Assembly (NCBI RefSeq): GCF_029892105.1
Contig: NZ_JARZAJ010000006.1
Span: 1 to 64,000, forward strand
Origin: Kitasatospora sp. GP82
GTDB lineage: Bacteria > Actinomycetota > Actinomycetes > Streptomycetales > Streptomycetaceae
Direction of reading: 5' to 3'
Length of the DNA stretch: 64,000 bases
A program made the translations under genes and the position numbers. The notes beneath the pieces were generated by a model that saw only the letters and a list, made by a program, of their open reading frames with translations, made no database searches and was not told the DNA's origin. Shown here in pieces: positions 25,316-34,628 of this stretch. Positions within the stretch are counted from its first letter, which is position 1; each line of letters starts with the position of its first letter.

Positions 25316-25447
25316 TTTAAAAGGATCTGCGGCCCGCTGCCCTTCATGCGGGCGGCGCGGGCCGAGCTGCTCCGGCGCGGCGTGCCCGCCCAGGCGATCA
25401 ACTACGAGGTGTCCGGCCCCGACCTCTGGCTCGCCTCCGGAAACTGA
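25316..25447 (+). pseudogene. Remnant of a flavohaemoprotein (nitric oxide dioxygenase) gene, 3' end
   Basis: One frame reads ICGPLPFMRAARAELLRRG, then VPAQAINYEVSGPDLWLAS and a stop. This is the C-terminal end of Hmp-type flavohaemoproteins (CGPxPFM...VHYEVFGPDLWL), which bind NAD(P)H. Only about 43 codons remain; upstream of TTTAAAAGG the frame is not coding and no globin or FAD domain exists nearby. It is thus a truncated relic, not a gene. The rest of the gap 25018-25454 is the malE control region. Confidence 0.72.
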
Positions 25448-25454
25448 CCTGCCG

Positions 25455-26126
25455 TCAGTCCAGGTGTCCCGCCATCGAAATGCTGCAGATCCCGGGGCCC
25501 ACGAAGGGGTGCAGGCGGAGCGTGCCGGGCTGACCGGCACGCTCCGCCATCGCGTCCAGCAGACCCTGGTGCACCGAGCACACCACCTCGGGGTGGCGCT
25601 CCGCGTTGTGCTGGAACGGACAACCGTGCAGCAGCACCTCGCCGCCGTCGGAGGCCTGCGAGCCCTTGGATCCGGCGCCGGTCCGGAGCTCCGGCTCGAA
25701 ACCCCAGCGCTTTGCTGCGGCCAGCACCTGCCCGGTGAGCGAGCCGCCCGTCCCCTGCTCGGCGGCACCCCAGATCCGGCCGGCCTCCCCCGCGCGCACC
25801 GACCGCTCGTCCCGGCTCGCGCCGAAACCGAGCGCCAGCACCTCCACCAGCGTGCGGTAGGCGGCGAGTTGCTCACGGGCGGGCGCCGCCGCGTACAGCA
25901 GCCGGGGCCGGCCGCGTCCGCCGTTCGGCTCCTCCTGGCGCACCTCGACCAGCCCAGCCTCGACCAGCGCGGTCAGATGGTGGCGCACCGTGGTGAGGTG
26001 CTGCCCGACCAGCCCGGCCAGCTGCCGGTTGTCCAGCGGCTCGGCCGCGTCGGTCAGCGCCGCCAGCAGCACCCGCCGCGCGGGCACCGCAAGGGCCTTG
26101 TGCACACCGGGGTCCGAGCTCTCCAT
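25455..26126 (-). CDS. COG2345-type ArsR/HTH regulator with cysteine cluster
   Basis: A 223-residue protein with an N-terminal winged helix (LDNRQLAGLVGQHLTTVRHHLTALVEAGLVEVR) and a C-terminal domain with cysteines in LLHGCPF, EVVCSVHQGLLDAM and GPGICSI. This pattern is typical of SufR-like and COG2345 regulators, some of which bind an Fe-S cluster. It faces the flavohaemoprotein remnant tail to tail, and similar regulators often neighbour such genes, so it may have lost its target. The ATG at 26126 follows GGGTGG. Confidence 0.8.
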   Translation of the reverse strand: MESSDPGVHKALAVPARRVLLAALTDAAEPLDNRQLAGLVGQHLTTVRHHLTALVEAGLVEVRQEEPNGGRGRPRLLYAAAPAREQLAAYRTLVEVLALGFGASRDERSVRAGEAGRIWGAAEQGTGGSLTGQVLAAAKRWGFEPELRTGAGSKGSQASDGGEVLLHGCPFQHNAERHPEVVCSVHQGLLDAMAERAGQPGTLRLHPFVGPGICSISMAGHLD

Positions 26127-26220
26127 CCACCCAATACTACGGCGCCGACCGGCAGGGTCTCGGGGCACGGAACCCCTGGGCACCGAAGTCCGGGGCGCAG
26201 AAGCCCAGGGTCGCGGAGCC

Positions 26221-27285
26221 TCAGGCCACGCCGAGCCGCAGCACGGTCGTGGAGCGGAACTCCTCGCCGGGGCGCAGCCGAGTGGACGGGTACGAGGGCT
26301 GGTGGGGCGAGTCCGGGTGGTGCTGGGTCTCCAGCGCGACGCCCGCGTACGGCCCGTACGGGACGCCGCTCGCACCCGTGACCGCGCCGTGGAAGCTGTT
26401 GGCGGTGTAGACCTGGATGCCGGGTTCGCTGGTGAGCACCTCCAGGGTGCGCCCGCTGGCCGGGTCCTCCAGGAAGGCCGCGCGCGCCGGGCTGCCGTCG
26501 GCCGGGCGGGGCCTGAGCACCCAGTTGTGGTCGTATCCGCCCGCGCGCAGCTGCGGGTGCTCGTCGTGGATGCCCTTGCCGATCGGCCTGGGGGCGGTGA
26601 AGTCGAAGGGTGTACCGGCGACCGGCTCGTACGGCCCGTACGGGATCAGCCGCTCGTCGACGGGGGTGTACTCCTCGGCGTCCAGGGTGAGCAGGTGGCC
26701 GAGGATGTCGCCGCCGCCCTCGCCGGACAGGTTGAAGTAGGCGTGGTTGGTGAGGTTGACGACGGTCGGGCGGGTGGTGGTGGCCCGGTAGTCGATGGTG
26801 AGGGCGTCACCGCTCAGGGTGTAGGTGACCTGGACGTCGAGCGCGCCGGGGAAGCCCTGGTCGCCATCGGGACTGTGCAGACGGAGGCGGACTCCGCCGG
26901 GCGCCTCCTCGGCGGCCCAGATCCGGTGGGCGAAGCCGTCGGGGCCGCCGTGCAGGGTGACGCCGCCCCCGGTGGGGGCGAGCTGGTGCTCCTCGCCGTC
27001 GATGGTGATCCGGCTGTCGGCGATCCGGTTGGCGTAGCGGCCGACGACGGTGCCGTAGTGGCGGGCGGCACCGAGGATGGCGCCGAGCTCGTCGGTGCTG
27101 AGCAGGATCTGGGCGGTGGCACCGGTGCGGTCGGGGGCCGTCAGGGTGTGCAGGGTCGCGCCCAGGGTGAGCACGGTGGCCTCGATCCGGCCGTTGCGCA
27201 GCGTCCAGCGTTCGATCGCGGCCCCGGCGCCGCCGGAGGCGAAGTGCGCCCGGCTGACCTCGGTGTTCTCGGCCGACCCCGTCAT
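26221..27285 (-). CDS. Aldose 1-epimerase (galactose mutarotase)
   Basis: A 354-residue beta-sandwich mutarotase that interconverts alpha and beta anomers of aldoses. Substrate-binding and catalytic motifs are visible: GRYANRI, LHGGPDGF, the acid histidine in NLTNHAYFNLSG and the catalytic glutamate in ALETQHHPDSPH. GGGAGGAG lies 7 nt before the ATG at 27285. No signal peptide is evident. It does not belong to an obvious operon but fits the sugar-use theme of this part of the window. Confidence 0.9.
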   Translation of the reverse strand: MTGSAENTEVSRAHFASGGAGAAIERWTLRNGRIEATVLTLGATLHTLTAPDRTGATAQILLSTDELGAILGAARHYGTVVGRYANRIADSRITIDGEEHQLAPTGGGVTLHGGPDGFAHRIWAAEEAPGGVRLRLHSPDGDQGFPGALDVQVTYTLSGDALTIDYRATTTRPTVVNLTNHAYFNLSGEGGGDILGHLLTLDAEEYTPVDERLIPYGPYEPVAGTPFDFTAPRPIGKGIHDEHPQLRAGGYDHNWVLRPRPADGSPARAAFLEDPASGRTLEVLTSEPGIQVYTANSFHGAVTGASGVPYGPYAGVALETQHHPDSPHQPSYPSTRLRPGEEFRSTTVLRLGVA

Positions 27286-27448
27286 GGCTCGCTCCTCCCT
27301 GCGACCGCCGGTGCGGCGACCACCCTGGTTCGAGATCTGTACGAATCCATCGGTACGAACAGCGCTGTGCGCATCCGGGCGATCCGCTCGCCGCTGCTGC
27401 CAGGGTAGCCCCGGCGGGTGCACGGACAGTGGCTGCGACCCTCCGTCG

Positions 27449-27489
27449 CTCCTCTGGGACACGAGACTCCGCCTCGCGCCCCAGAGGAG
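27449..27489 (-). terminator. Terminator of the LuxR-like ATPase gene
   Basis: Ten-base arms CTCCTCTGGG (27449-27458) and CCCAGAGGAG (27480-27489), 22 bp past the stop on the minus strand, in the 226-bp gap before the epimerase promoter. Confidence 0.6.
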
Positions 27490-27511
27490 TTGTCCGCCGG
27501 CCGACCGGTCG

Positions 27512-30490
27512 TCAGCCTGTTTGCCCGGTCTCGTCCTCGGGCAGTCCGAGTGCCTTGGCGAGGCCCTCTGGTCCGCTGCCCGCCTTGCGGTGGACGGCGG
27601 CGAGCCGACGGTGCACCAGGCTGAGCGGGAGGTCGAGTTCCTCGGCGATCCGCTGCGGCGGGACGTTCTGGACGGCCAGCTTGGCGACCTCCCACTCGGG
27701 CTCGCTGAGGCCCTCCTTGCTCAGGGTGCGCAGGCGGTTGGGCCGGAGCACCGAGCCGGCCAGTTCGGTGCGGGCCCGGTCGACAAGCCCGTCCGCTCCG
27801 CAGGTCTGGGCCAGCTCCATGCCCTGGTACAGGTACTCGGCGGCATCGGTGAGCCGTCCGGTCCGCCGCAGCGCGGCACCCAGATCGACCAGCGCGTAGG
27901 CGAGTTCGTACCCGGCCGGGGACTGGGAGAGCCACCGGACGGCCTTCTCGAGCAGCTGGACGGCCCGCTGGCCGTCCCAGAGCGTGGCCTGGATCCGCAG
28001 CGCGGTGCCGATGGCGGAGGCCGAGCCGAAGTTCTCGGCCCGGGCGACGGCCTCTGCCGCGAGTTCGCGGGCCCGCTCGGGACGGTCCGGGAACAGCGCC
28101 AGCGCGAGGTGACCGACCCACGGTGCCCAGAGGGTGTTGTGCCAGCCGCGCGCGGTGAGCTGTTCGCCGACCTCCTCGAAGACGGCGGCCGCGGCGGCGT
28201 GCTCGCCCCTGGCCAGCAGCAGCTTGCCGTAGAGCGTGGGCGCGTCGGGCAGGACCATCGCGGTGGGGTGGTAGGGCGGCGCGAAGCGGTACTTCTGCGC
28301 CAGCTCCCACGCCTCGTCCGTCCGGCCGCGGGCGAGCAGGGTGTCGACGTACACACCGACGATGTCCCACTGGAGCGGGATGTCCGGCGCGATTCGCTCG
28401 GAGAGCTTCAGGCCCTGGCGGAGGTAGTCCTCGGCCTCGACCAGGAAGCCGCGCCGGAAGCGGGTCAGGCCCATCAGGAAGTAGCTGAAGCCCTTGTGGG
28501 CACCGCTCCATCCGGCGAGTTCGAAGCCCAGCACGGCCTCCGAGAAGAGCTTCTCGGCGCGGGCGAGCTGGTCGGTGTAGGTGTACGTCAGACCGATCAG
28601 TGCGGGCACTTCGAAGCCCCAGGTGGTGCTCGTCCAGCCGAGCTCCTTGGGGAGGCGGCCGTTCTCCAGGGCCTGGTCGGCCAGTTCGATCGCCTCGGCC
28701 ACGGGCTTGCCGCGCAGGGTCAAGTCCCAGGCACGCATGGCGAGTACGGCCCGCTCCGCGGTGCTGCGTCCGGTCAGGCTGGCGGACAGCTCCTCCAGCC
28801 GCGTGGAGCGGGCCGGGCCGTCCTCCTCGTCGCGCTGGAAGGCGATCCACACGAAGTGTGCGGCGTGCAGGCGGAGTTTGCCGGGCCCGGGCTCGGTGCG
28901 CTCGGCCTCCTCCAGCAGGACGTTGGCGGCCTCGACCAGCTCGCCCGCATGGGCGAGCACCTCGGAGAGCCGGAAGGTGGCGTCCACTCGCAGTTCGGGG
29001 CTGAGGCCGGGCTCCAGCGAGAGGGCCAGCTTCAGCTGGTTGACGGTGGCGAGCGGGTCGGTGAGCAGGGCGGCACAGCCCGCCTCGTACAGCACCTCGG
29101 CGCGGTCGTCCTCGTCGGGCGGCTCACTCAGGGCGCGGGCCAGGCAGCGCTGGGCGGCCTCCGGTGCGCCGATCGCCAGGTGTTCGGCGGCGGCCGCGCG
29201 GAGCTTGCGGACCATCAGATCGTCGCCCTCGGGGTGGGTCTCCAGCAGGTGCCGGGAGGCCTCCAGCAGGGTTCCGCCGTTGTTCTCGATCACCATGGCG
29301 GCGATGCCGTGCATTCCGGTCCTGGTGCCGGTCGGCATGGACTGGTAGATGGAGGTGGCGATCAGCGGGTGGACGAACTCCAGGCGGCCGCTGGGCAGGC
29401 TGGTGAGGATCCGCTGCCTGCGCAGCCGGCGGACCGACTCGTCGGCCTCGGTCTGGCCCTGGGCGGAGATGCTGGCCGCGAGACTCTGCTTGATGTCGGA
29501 GCCGAGCAGGGCGGCCGCCCAGGCGAAGCGCAGGGTGCTCGGGCCGAGCTTCTCCAGCCAGTGCTGGAGAGTCATTCCCTTGGCGGCGGCGGCCAGGTCG
29601 CGCAGCTGCGGGCTGTTCTCCTCGACCGGGTCGAGGCACTGCTCACGGACCTCGCGCAGCAGGGCGGTGGTGTCGTACGGATTGCCCGCGGTGACGGCCC
29701 AGACCTGACGGCAGAAGGCGTCGTCGGCCGCATCGCCGAGTTCGGCGCGGACCAGTTCGGCGACGGACGCCGGGTTGAGCGGCCGCAGTTCGTGGCGGCG
29801 GGTGGCCTGGGACTGGATCTGCTGCCTGAAGTTCTGGGCATCCTCCTGGAACTCGTCCCGGTAGGCGAAGACCAGCAGCACCGGCAGGTGCCGGGTGCGG
29901 ACGGCGAAGGACGCCAGCCAGGTGAGCGACTCCTGGTCGGCGAAGTGGAGGTCGTCCACCACCATCACCAACGGTGCCCGGCGGGGCGCGAGTTGGCTGA
30001 GCAGGTAGTCGAGGCCGTCTCGGACGCCCTGCGGGTCGAGGCGCTCCACCTCGTCGGAGGGCGGGATGAGACCGACGGCCGGACCGACGATGCCGTACCA
30101 GCCGCCGAAGACCTCGGCCAGCTCCTCCTTGGTGAGCGTGCCGAGCACCGGGAGCAGCAGCTGCCGCAGCACGTGGAAGGGTGCCTTCATCTGGCGCTCG
30201 CCGCCGCGGCCGGAGAGCACGGTGCAGGGCTCGTGCAGACTGGCCAGCCTGCGGATCTCGTCGAGGACGGAGGTCTTGCCGCCACCGGCCGGTGCGGAGA
30301 AGACCAGGACCTCGCCGATCTCGGTGCCGCCGGCCGCGAAGCGGCGGCAGAGCTTGTTCAGCGCCTGCTCGGCGGAGCGGAGTTCGGCCTCACGCTCGTG
30401 CAGCCCAAGGGCGATTGCCGTCGGCCCTGCCCCCGTCGCGCCGACTCCGTGCTCACCCTCGCCCGTCAGCTCGCTGTGCTGTTCGGCCAC
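27512..30490 (-). CDS. Large ATPase regulator with degenerate LuxR-type HTH
   Basis: A 992-residue protein of the LAL/MalT-like class. The N-terminal AAA-type ATPase domain has Walker A SAPAGGGKTS (about 65-74) and Walker B LVMVVDDLHF (about 170). A long helical TPR-like middle (about 420-900) follows. The C-terminal region LSEPEWEVAKLAVQNVPPQRIAEELDLPLSLVHRRLAAVHRKAG resembles a LuxR helix-turn-helix (LTxREREVAxLxAxGxSNxEIAxxL) but with several substitutions. Such proteins activate secondary metabolism or sugar genes. It is divergent from a terpene synthase gene 264 bp away, so control of that gene is an attractive guess. Confidence 0.85.
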   Translation of the reverse strand: MAEQHSELTGEGEHGVGATGAGPTAIALGLHEREAELRSAEQALNKLCRRFAAGGTEIGEVLVFSAPAGGGKTSVLDEIRRLASLHEPCTVLSGRGGERQMKAPFHVLRQLLLPVLGTLTKEELAEVFGGWYGIVGPAVGLIPPSDEVERLDPQGVRDGLDYLLSQLAPRRAPLVMVVDDLHFADQESLTWLASFAVRTRHLPVLLVFAYRDEFQEDAQNFRQQIQSQATRRHELRPLNPASVAELVRAELGDAADDAFCRQVWAVTAGNPYDTTALLREVREQCLDPVEENSPQLRDLAAAAKGMTLQHWLEKLGPSTLRFAWAAALLGSDIKQSLAASISAQGQTEADESVRRLRRQRILTSLPSGRLEFVHPLIATSIYQSMPTGTRTGMHGIAAMVIENNGGTLLEASRHLLETHPEGDDLMVRKLRAAAAEHLAIGAPEAAQRCLARALSEPPDEDDRAEVLYEAGCAALLTDPLATVNQLKLALSLEPGLSPELRVDATFRLSEVLAHAGELVEAANVLLEEAERTEPGPGKLRLHAAHFVWIAFQRDEEDGPARSTRLEELSASLTGRSTAERAVLAMRAWDLTLRGKPVAEAIELADQALENGRLPKELGWTSTTWGFEVPALIGLTYTYTDQLARAEKLFSEAVLGFELAGWSGAHKGFSYFLMGLTRFRRGFLVEAEDYLRQGLKLSERIAPDIPLQWDIVGVYVDTLLARGRTDEAWELAQKYRFAPPYHPTAMVLPDAPTLYGKLLLARGEHAAAAAVFEEVGEQLTARGWHNTLWAPWVGHLALALFPDRPERARELAAEAVARAENFGSASAIGTALRIQATLWDGQRAVQLLEKAVRWLSQSPAGYELAYALVDLGAALRRTGRLTDAAEYLYQGMELAQTCGADGLVDRARTELAGSVLRPNRLRTLSKEGLSEPEWEVAKLAVQNVPPQRIAEELDLPLSLVHRRLAAVHRKAGSGPEGLAKALGLPEDETGQTG

Positions 30491-30633
30491 CGTCGCGCCT
30501 CCGCCTCACCGATTCGTGGTTCCGCTGCCGAGACTATCCCCGCCGCCGTTCGCGTGCGGGTCATTCTCGCAGGCCGCAGGACATCTCCAGGGTTCGAACG
30601 CAGCGGCAGGGGCAAATGCCCTGTTATCTCCAA

Positions 30634-30650
30634 CATCTGATGATCAGATG
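30634..30650. promoter_or_regulatory. Palindrome CATCTGA-N3-TCAGATG between regulator and terpene synthase
   Basis: A perfect 7-bp inverted repeat with a 3-bp centre, near the middle of the divergent gap and just before a TAATCT hexamer (30654-30659) that could be a -10 element for the terpene synthase gene. It is a candidate site for the adjacent LuxR-like protein. Confidence 0.45.
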
Positions 30651-30754
30651 GACTAATCTTCCGCCCGATACCGGCAGTTGATCTCTACCACGCAGGAGCC
30701 GGCAGGAACCTCAGAAGACCGCACCAATGATCCTCCAGCAGCGCCGGGAGTCCG

Positions 30755-31702
30755 ATGTCCGACGACACCTCACTTGAGCTTCCGTTCCCGCACCGACGCA
30801 ACCCCCATCAGAACCAAGCCGCCGAGCAGCACCGCAACTGGCTCCAACGTCACCGTGAACTCGCCGCCGTGGTCGACCCGTCCACCTACGCCCGCTGGGA
30901 CATCGTCGAACTCGCCGCCCTGGTCTACCCCGAGAGCACAGCCGAGGACCTGGCACTGGCCGCCGACCTCATGGGCTTCTACTTCCTCTTCGACGACCAG
31001 TTCGACGGATCGCTCGGCCGCCGCCCCGACCAGGTGGCCATGCTCTGCGAGCGGCTCACCGCGATCACTTACGGCGCCCGCCCGGCCGGCACCTCCGTCG
31101 AGCGCGCCTTCGCCGACCTGTGGCGGCGCATCACCAAGGGCATGACGGCCCGCTGGAAGGCCAGGGCCGCCTACCACTGGGAGTGGTACTTCGCCTGCCA
31201 CCCGGCCGAGGCCGCCGGTCGCAACGCGGGGCAACCGCCGGACCGGGACGGCTATCTGATGCTCCGACGCGGCACCGCCGCCATGGAGAGCATCTTCGAC
31301 ATGATCGAGCGCCTCGGCCGTTTCGAGGTGCCGCAGCACGTCCTGCACCACCCCCTGCTCCGCGAGCTGCGCCAACTGGCGGCCGACATACCCTCGTTCA
31401 CCAACGACGTGCGCTCCTACGCACAGGAGGCACAGCGCGGCGACGTCGCCAACCTGGTGATGATCGTCCAACGCGACCGGAGCTGCTCCGCCGAGGAAGC
31501 CTGCGCGGTGGTCTGGGACGAGGCCCAGCGGATGGCCGATCGCTTCTTCGAGCTCCGCGAACAACTCCCCGACGCCTACCGGTGGATGGAGCTGGACCGG
31601 GCGCAGCAGCAGGTTGCCCAGCGGTACGCGGACGGCATGGCACTGTGGCTGGCGGGCTATCTGCGCTGGGAGTCGCGGACCGCCCGCTACCACCTCGACT
31701 GA
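30755..31702 (+). CDS. Class I terpene synthase
   Basis: A 315-residue bacterial terpene cyclase. The aspartate-rich motif is D80-D-Q-F-D84 in FYFLFDDQFDG and the NSE motif is N217-D-V-R-S221-YAQ-E225; the C-terminal RTARYH carries the arginine-tyrosine pair of sesquiterpene synthases. It should cyclise farnesyl or geranyl diphosphate with Mg2+ in the cytoplasm. GGGAG lies just before the ATG. No P450 or prenyltransferase gene is adjacent, so the product cannot be predicted. A divergent LuxR-like ATPase is the probable regulator. Confidence 0.9.
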   Translation: MSDDTSLELPFPHRRNPHQNQAAEQHRNWLQRHRELAAVVDPSTYARWDIVELAALVYPESTAEDLALAADLMGFYFLFDDQFDGSLGRRPDQVAMLCERLTAITYGARPAGTSVERAFADLWRRITKGMTARWKARAAYHWEWYFACHPAEAAGRNAGQPPDRDGYLMLRRGTAAMESIFDMIERLGRFEVPQHVLHHPLLRELRQLAADIPSFTNDVRSYAQEAQRGDVANLVMIVQRDRSCSAEEACAVVWDEAQRMADRFFELREQLPDAYRWMELDRAQQQVAQRYADGMALWLAGYLRWESRTARYHLD

Positions 31703-31862
31703 CCGGACAGGGCCCGGGCCACGCCGACAGCGGCTCCAGGCCGCAACTCGGCCGATCCACCCGCGAGTCCGAATATTTCCACAACCGGCGCACAGCCGCC
31801 ATGCACGCCCGCGGAGTGACCGAGCGTGCACCATGGCGGGCCGCGCCGAGCGCGGCTAGGGT

Positions 31863-31892
31863 GCGGCGCGGGGAGCCGACTCCCCGCGCCGC
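31863..31892 (+). promoter_or_regulatory. Hairpin just after a TAGGGT -10 element, ALDH leader
   Basis: A 13-bp perfect stem (31863-31875 and 31880-31892, loop CCGA) starts 1 bp after TAGGGT (31857-31862), a common streptomycete -10 hexamer. The stem would lie at the 5' end of a leader of about 160 nt before the aldehyde dehydrogenase ATG, where it could protect the RNA or attenuate. The remainder of the 330-bp gap 31703-32032 shows no gene. Confidence 0.35.
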
Positions 31893-32032
31893 GCACGTGT
31901 CACATCCTTTCGCCGGGCCCGCGTACAGGCCCGTGCCCAGTTCTGCCCGCACAGCTCTGCTCGCGCCGTCCCGCCTGAGCCGTTCGGCCTGGCCGGGGAC
32001 GGCGCCCCGACGCAGCGAGGAGACACCACACC

Positions 32033-33556
32033 ATGACCGTCTACCAACCCCCCGGCCGACCCGGCAGCGTCGTCAGCTACCACCCCCGCTACGAGCACTG
32101 GATCGGCGGCACCTGGACTCCGCCCGTACGCGGCCGGTACTTCGAGAACCCGACCCCGGTGACGGGCCTGCCATTCACCGAGATCGCCCGGGGCACCGCC
32201 GAGGACATCGAGGCCGCCCTCGACGCCGCGCACGCCGCCGCCCCCGCCTGGGGCCGCACCGCCCCGGCCGAGCGGGCCCGGCTGCTGCTGCGGATCGCCG
32301 ACCGGATGGAACAGCACCTGGAGGAGCTGGCGGTCGCGGAGAGCTGGGAGAACGGCAAGCCCGTCCGCGAGACCCTGGCCGCCGACCTGCCCCTGGCCGT
32401 CGACCACCTGCGCTACTTCGCGGGCGCGCTGCGGGCCCAGGAGGGCGGCCTCTCCCAGATCGACGAGGACACCGTCGCCTACCACTTCCACGAGCCGCTG
32501 GGTGTGGTCGGCCAGATCATCCCGTGGAACTTCCCGCTGCTGATGGCGATCTGGAAGCTGGCCCCGGCGCTGGCGGCCGGCAACGCCGTGGTGCTCAAGC
32601 CCGCCGAGCAGACCCCGGCCTCGATCATGCTGCTGATGGAGCTGATCGCCGACCTGGTACCACCGGGCGTGATCAACGTGGTGAACGGCTTCGGCGTCGA
32701 GGCCGGCAAGCCGCTGGCCTCCAGTTCCCGGATCCGGAAGATCTCCTTCACCGGTGAGACCACCACCGGCCGCCTGATCATGCAGTACGCCAGTGCCAAC
32801 CTGATCCCGGTCACCCTGGAGCTCGGCGGCAAGAGCCCCAACGTCTTCTTCGCCGATGTCGCCGACCGCCGGGACGACTTCTACGACAAGGCGCTCGAAG
32901 GCTTCGCCATGTTCGCCCTCAACCAGGGCGAGGTGTGCACCTGTCCGAGCCGGGCGCTGATCCAGTCCTCGATCTACGACGGCTTCCTCGGCGACGGCCT
33001 CGAGCGGGTCCGCGCGATGCGGCAGGGCAACCCGCTGGACACCGAAACCATGGTCGGCGCCCAGGCCAGCAACGACCAGCTGGAGAAGATCCTCTCGTAC
33101 ATCGACATCGGCCGGGCCGAGGGCGCCAAGGTGCTGGCGGGCGGCGAGCGGGTGGACCTCGGCGGCGAGCTGTCCGGCGGCTTCTACGTCGCCCCGACCG
33201 TCTTCGAGGGCGACAACAGCATGCGGATCTTCCAGGAGGAGATCTTCGGACCCGTCGTCGCCGTCACCCGCTTCGAGGACTTCGAGGACGGCGTCGGCCT
33301 GGCCAACGACACCCTCTACGGGCTCGGCGCGGGCGTCTGGAGCCGGGACGGCTCGACGGCGTACCGGGCGGGACGGGCCATCCAGTCCGGCCGGGTGTGG
33401 ACCAACTGCTACCACCACTACCCGGCGCACGCCGCGTTCGGCGGCTACAAGAACTCCGGCATCGGCCGGGAGAACCACAAGGTGCTGCTCGAGCACTACC
33501 AGCAGACCAAGAACCTGCTGGTCAACTACAGCCCGAAGGCCCAGGGGTTCTTCTAG
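32033..33556 (+). CDS. Aldehyde dehydrogenase (acetaldehyde/ExaC-like)
   Basis: A 507-residue NAD-dependent aldehyde dehydrogenase. [19 protein letters not shown] is the typical coenzyme-side motif, catalytic Cys302 lies in [10 protein letters not shown] and general base Glu263 in LELGGKSP. The sequence is of the AldA/ExaC type that oxidises acetaldehyde and other short aldehydes. GCGAGGAGA is upstream of the ATG. The next gene, DUF779, starts 1 nt after its stop, a pairing common in actinobacteria and proteobacteria that use ethanol or acetoin. Confidence 0.92.
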   Translation: MTVYQPPGRPGSVVSYHPRYEHWIGGTWTPPVRGRYFENPTPVTGLPFTEIARGTAEDIEAALDAAHAAAPAWGRTAPAERARLLLRIADRMEQHLEELAVAESWENGKPVRETLAADLPLAVDHLRYFAGALRAQEGGLSQIDEDTVAYHFHEPLGVVGQIIPWNFPLLMAIWKLAPALAAGNAVVLKPAEQTPASIMLLMELIADLVPPGVINVVNGFGVEAGKPLASSSRIRKISFTGETTTGRLIMQYASANLIPVTLELGGKSPNVFFADVADRRDDFYDKALEGFAMFALNQGEVCTCPSRALIQSSIYDGFLGDGLERVRAMRQGNPLDTETMVGAQASNDQLEKILSYIDIGRAEGAKVLAGGERVDLGGELSGGFYVAPTVFEGDNSMRIFQEEIFGPVVAVTRFEDFEDGVGLANDTLYGLGAGVWSRDGSTAYRAGRAIQSGRVWTNCYHHYPAHAAFGGYKNSGIGRENHKVLLEHYQQTKNLLVNYSPKAQGFF

Positions 33557-33557
33557 G

Positions 33558-33935
33558 ATGCGCCCCTCCCAGGTGGCAGTCACCTCGCAGGCCGCCGAGC
33601 TGCTGCGGCAGCTCGGCGGCGAGCACGGGCCGCTGATGTTCCATCAGTCCGGCGGCTGCTGCGACGGCTCGGCGCCGATGTGCTACCCCGCCGGGGAGCT
33701 GCACGTCTCCCAGGAGACCGACCGGCTGCTCGGCGAACTGGTGGTGGAGGGGATGGACCCGATCCCGGTCTGGATGGCCAAGGACCAGTACGCGTACTGG
33801 TCCCACACCCACCTCACCATCGACGTGGTGCCCGGCCGGGGCAGCGGCTTCTCCCTGGAATCCCCCACCGGCCTGCGCTTTCTGACCCGCTCCCGCCTGC
33901 TGACCGACGAGGAGGCCGAGGCTCTGACCCCCTGA
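33558..33935 (+). CDS. DUF779 family protein
   Basis: A 125-residue protein with the family's cysteine motif FHQSGGCCDGSAPMCYP (about 28-44), which could bind metal. It overlaps nothing but follows the aldehyde dehydrogenase stop by one base, so the two are co-translated. DUF779 proteins accompany aldehyde dehydrogenases and are thought to assist them, mechanism unknown. It ends at a convergent terminator. Confidence 0.87.
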   Translation: MRPSQVAVTSQAAELLRQLGGEHGPLMFHQSGGCCDGSAPMCYPAGELHVSQETDRLLGELVVEGMDPIPVWMAKDQYAYWSHTHLTIDVVPGRGSGFSLESPTGLRFLTRSRLLTDEEAEALTP

Positions 33936-33966
33936 GCACCCGCCGACCACCCACCGCGGTCGATCG

Positions 33967-33995
33967 AGCGCCCGAGATCCGCCGGATCGGGCGCT
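33967..33995. terminator. Convergent terminator between DUF779 and DUF6325 genes
   Basis: AGCGCCCGA (33967-33975) pairs with TCGGGCGCT (33987-33995), with an 11-nt loop, in a 98-bp gap between genes that face each other. Confidence 0.6.
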
Positions 33996-34033
33996 GCGGT
34001 CGGTCCGCCGGGCGGCCCACAGGCATGGCGTCC

Positions 34034-34462
34034 TCACTTCCCGGCCGCGGCACGGGCCTCGGCGGCGCGCACGGCCTCCTCGATGTTCTCCGGCGGAATC
34101 CGCACGCCCGAGGCGATCCGTCCGCCGACCCTGCGCAGCGCCTCGGCGGCGGCCTTCGCCCAGACATGCTCGATCAGCACCAACAGCGCCACCGTGCCGG
34201 GCTCCAGCAGTTCGGCAGCCTCCTGGGCGTCCTCGGGGCCGATCAGCGGAAGCTCGTCGCCGCCGCCCCCGACGACGCACTTGAGGTGCTCGAAGTCGGC
34301 GAGTTCCCCGTAGGTGGCCTCGCCGTCCAGGTGCCTGGTGACGACCAGTGAGTCGACCACCCGGATGTCACCACCGGTGCGCAGCTCGGACAGTGCCGAC
34401 GCCGCCTCGGCGGTGATGGTCTCCTGAGGGAACGTCAGGACGAGCAGTTCGGCCGGCCCCAT
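34034..34462 (-). CDS. DUF6325 family protein
   Basis: A 142-residue acidic protein recognised by its start MGPAELLVLTFP and the LEPGTVALLVLIEHVWAKAAAEALR block. The family is widespread in actinobacteria, often next to small SHOCT-type membrane proteins or stress genes; its role is unknown. It has a short alpha/beta fold without signal or membrane segments. A purine-rich AAGGGGG precedes the ATG at 34462. Confidence 0.8.
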   Translation of the reverse strand: MGPAELLVLTFPQETITAEAASALSELRTGGDIRVVDSLVVTRHLDGEATYGELADFEHLKCVVGGGGDELPLIGPEDAQEAAELLEPGTVALLVLIEHVWAKAAAEALRRVGGRIASGVRIPPENIEEAVRAAEARAAAGK

Positions 34463-34628
34463 CCACGGCCCCCTTCCGATCGCGATTGCCCCATATCGGA
34501 TCAAAGCACACCAATACCTTGATTCTTCGCAAACATGGGCATGCCCGACACCCACGACGGTGAGTGCGCGGAACATCACAGTGTGCGACAGTTCTGCCGT
34601 TCGGTCCCCTAGCCCGAGGAGTCGTCAG

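Noticed and set aside
30590..30605. GGTTCGAA resembling the T-loop of a tRNA
   Set aside because: No acceptor or anticodon stems can be paired around it.
27077..30640. A 1187-codon open frame on the plus strand opposite the LuxR-like ATPase
   Set aside because: Antisense shadow in high-GC DNA; the minus-strand product has clear Walker and HTH motifs while this one has none.
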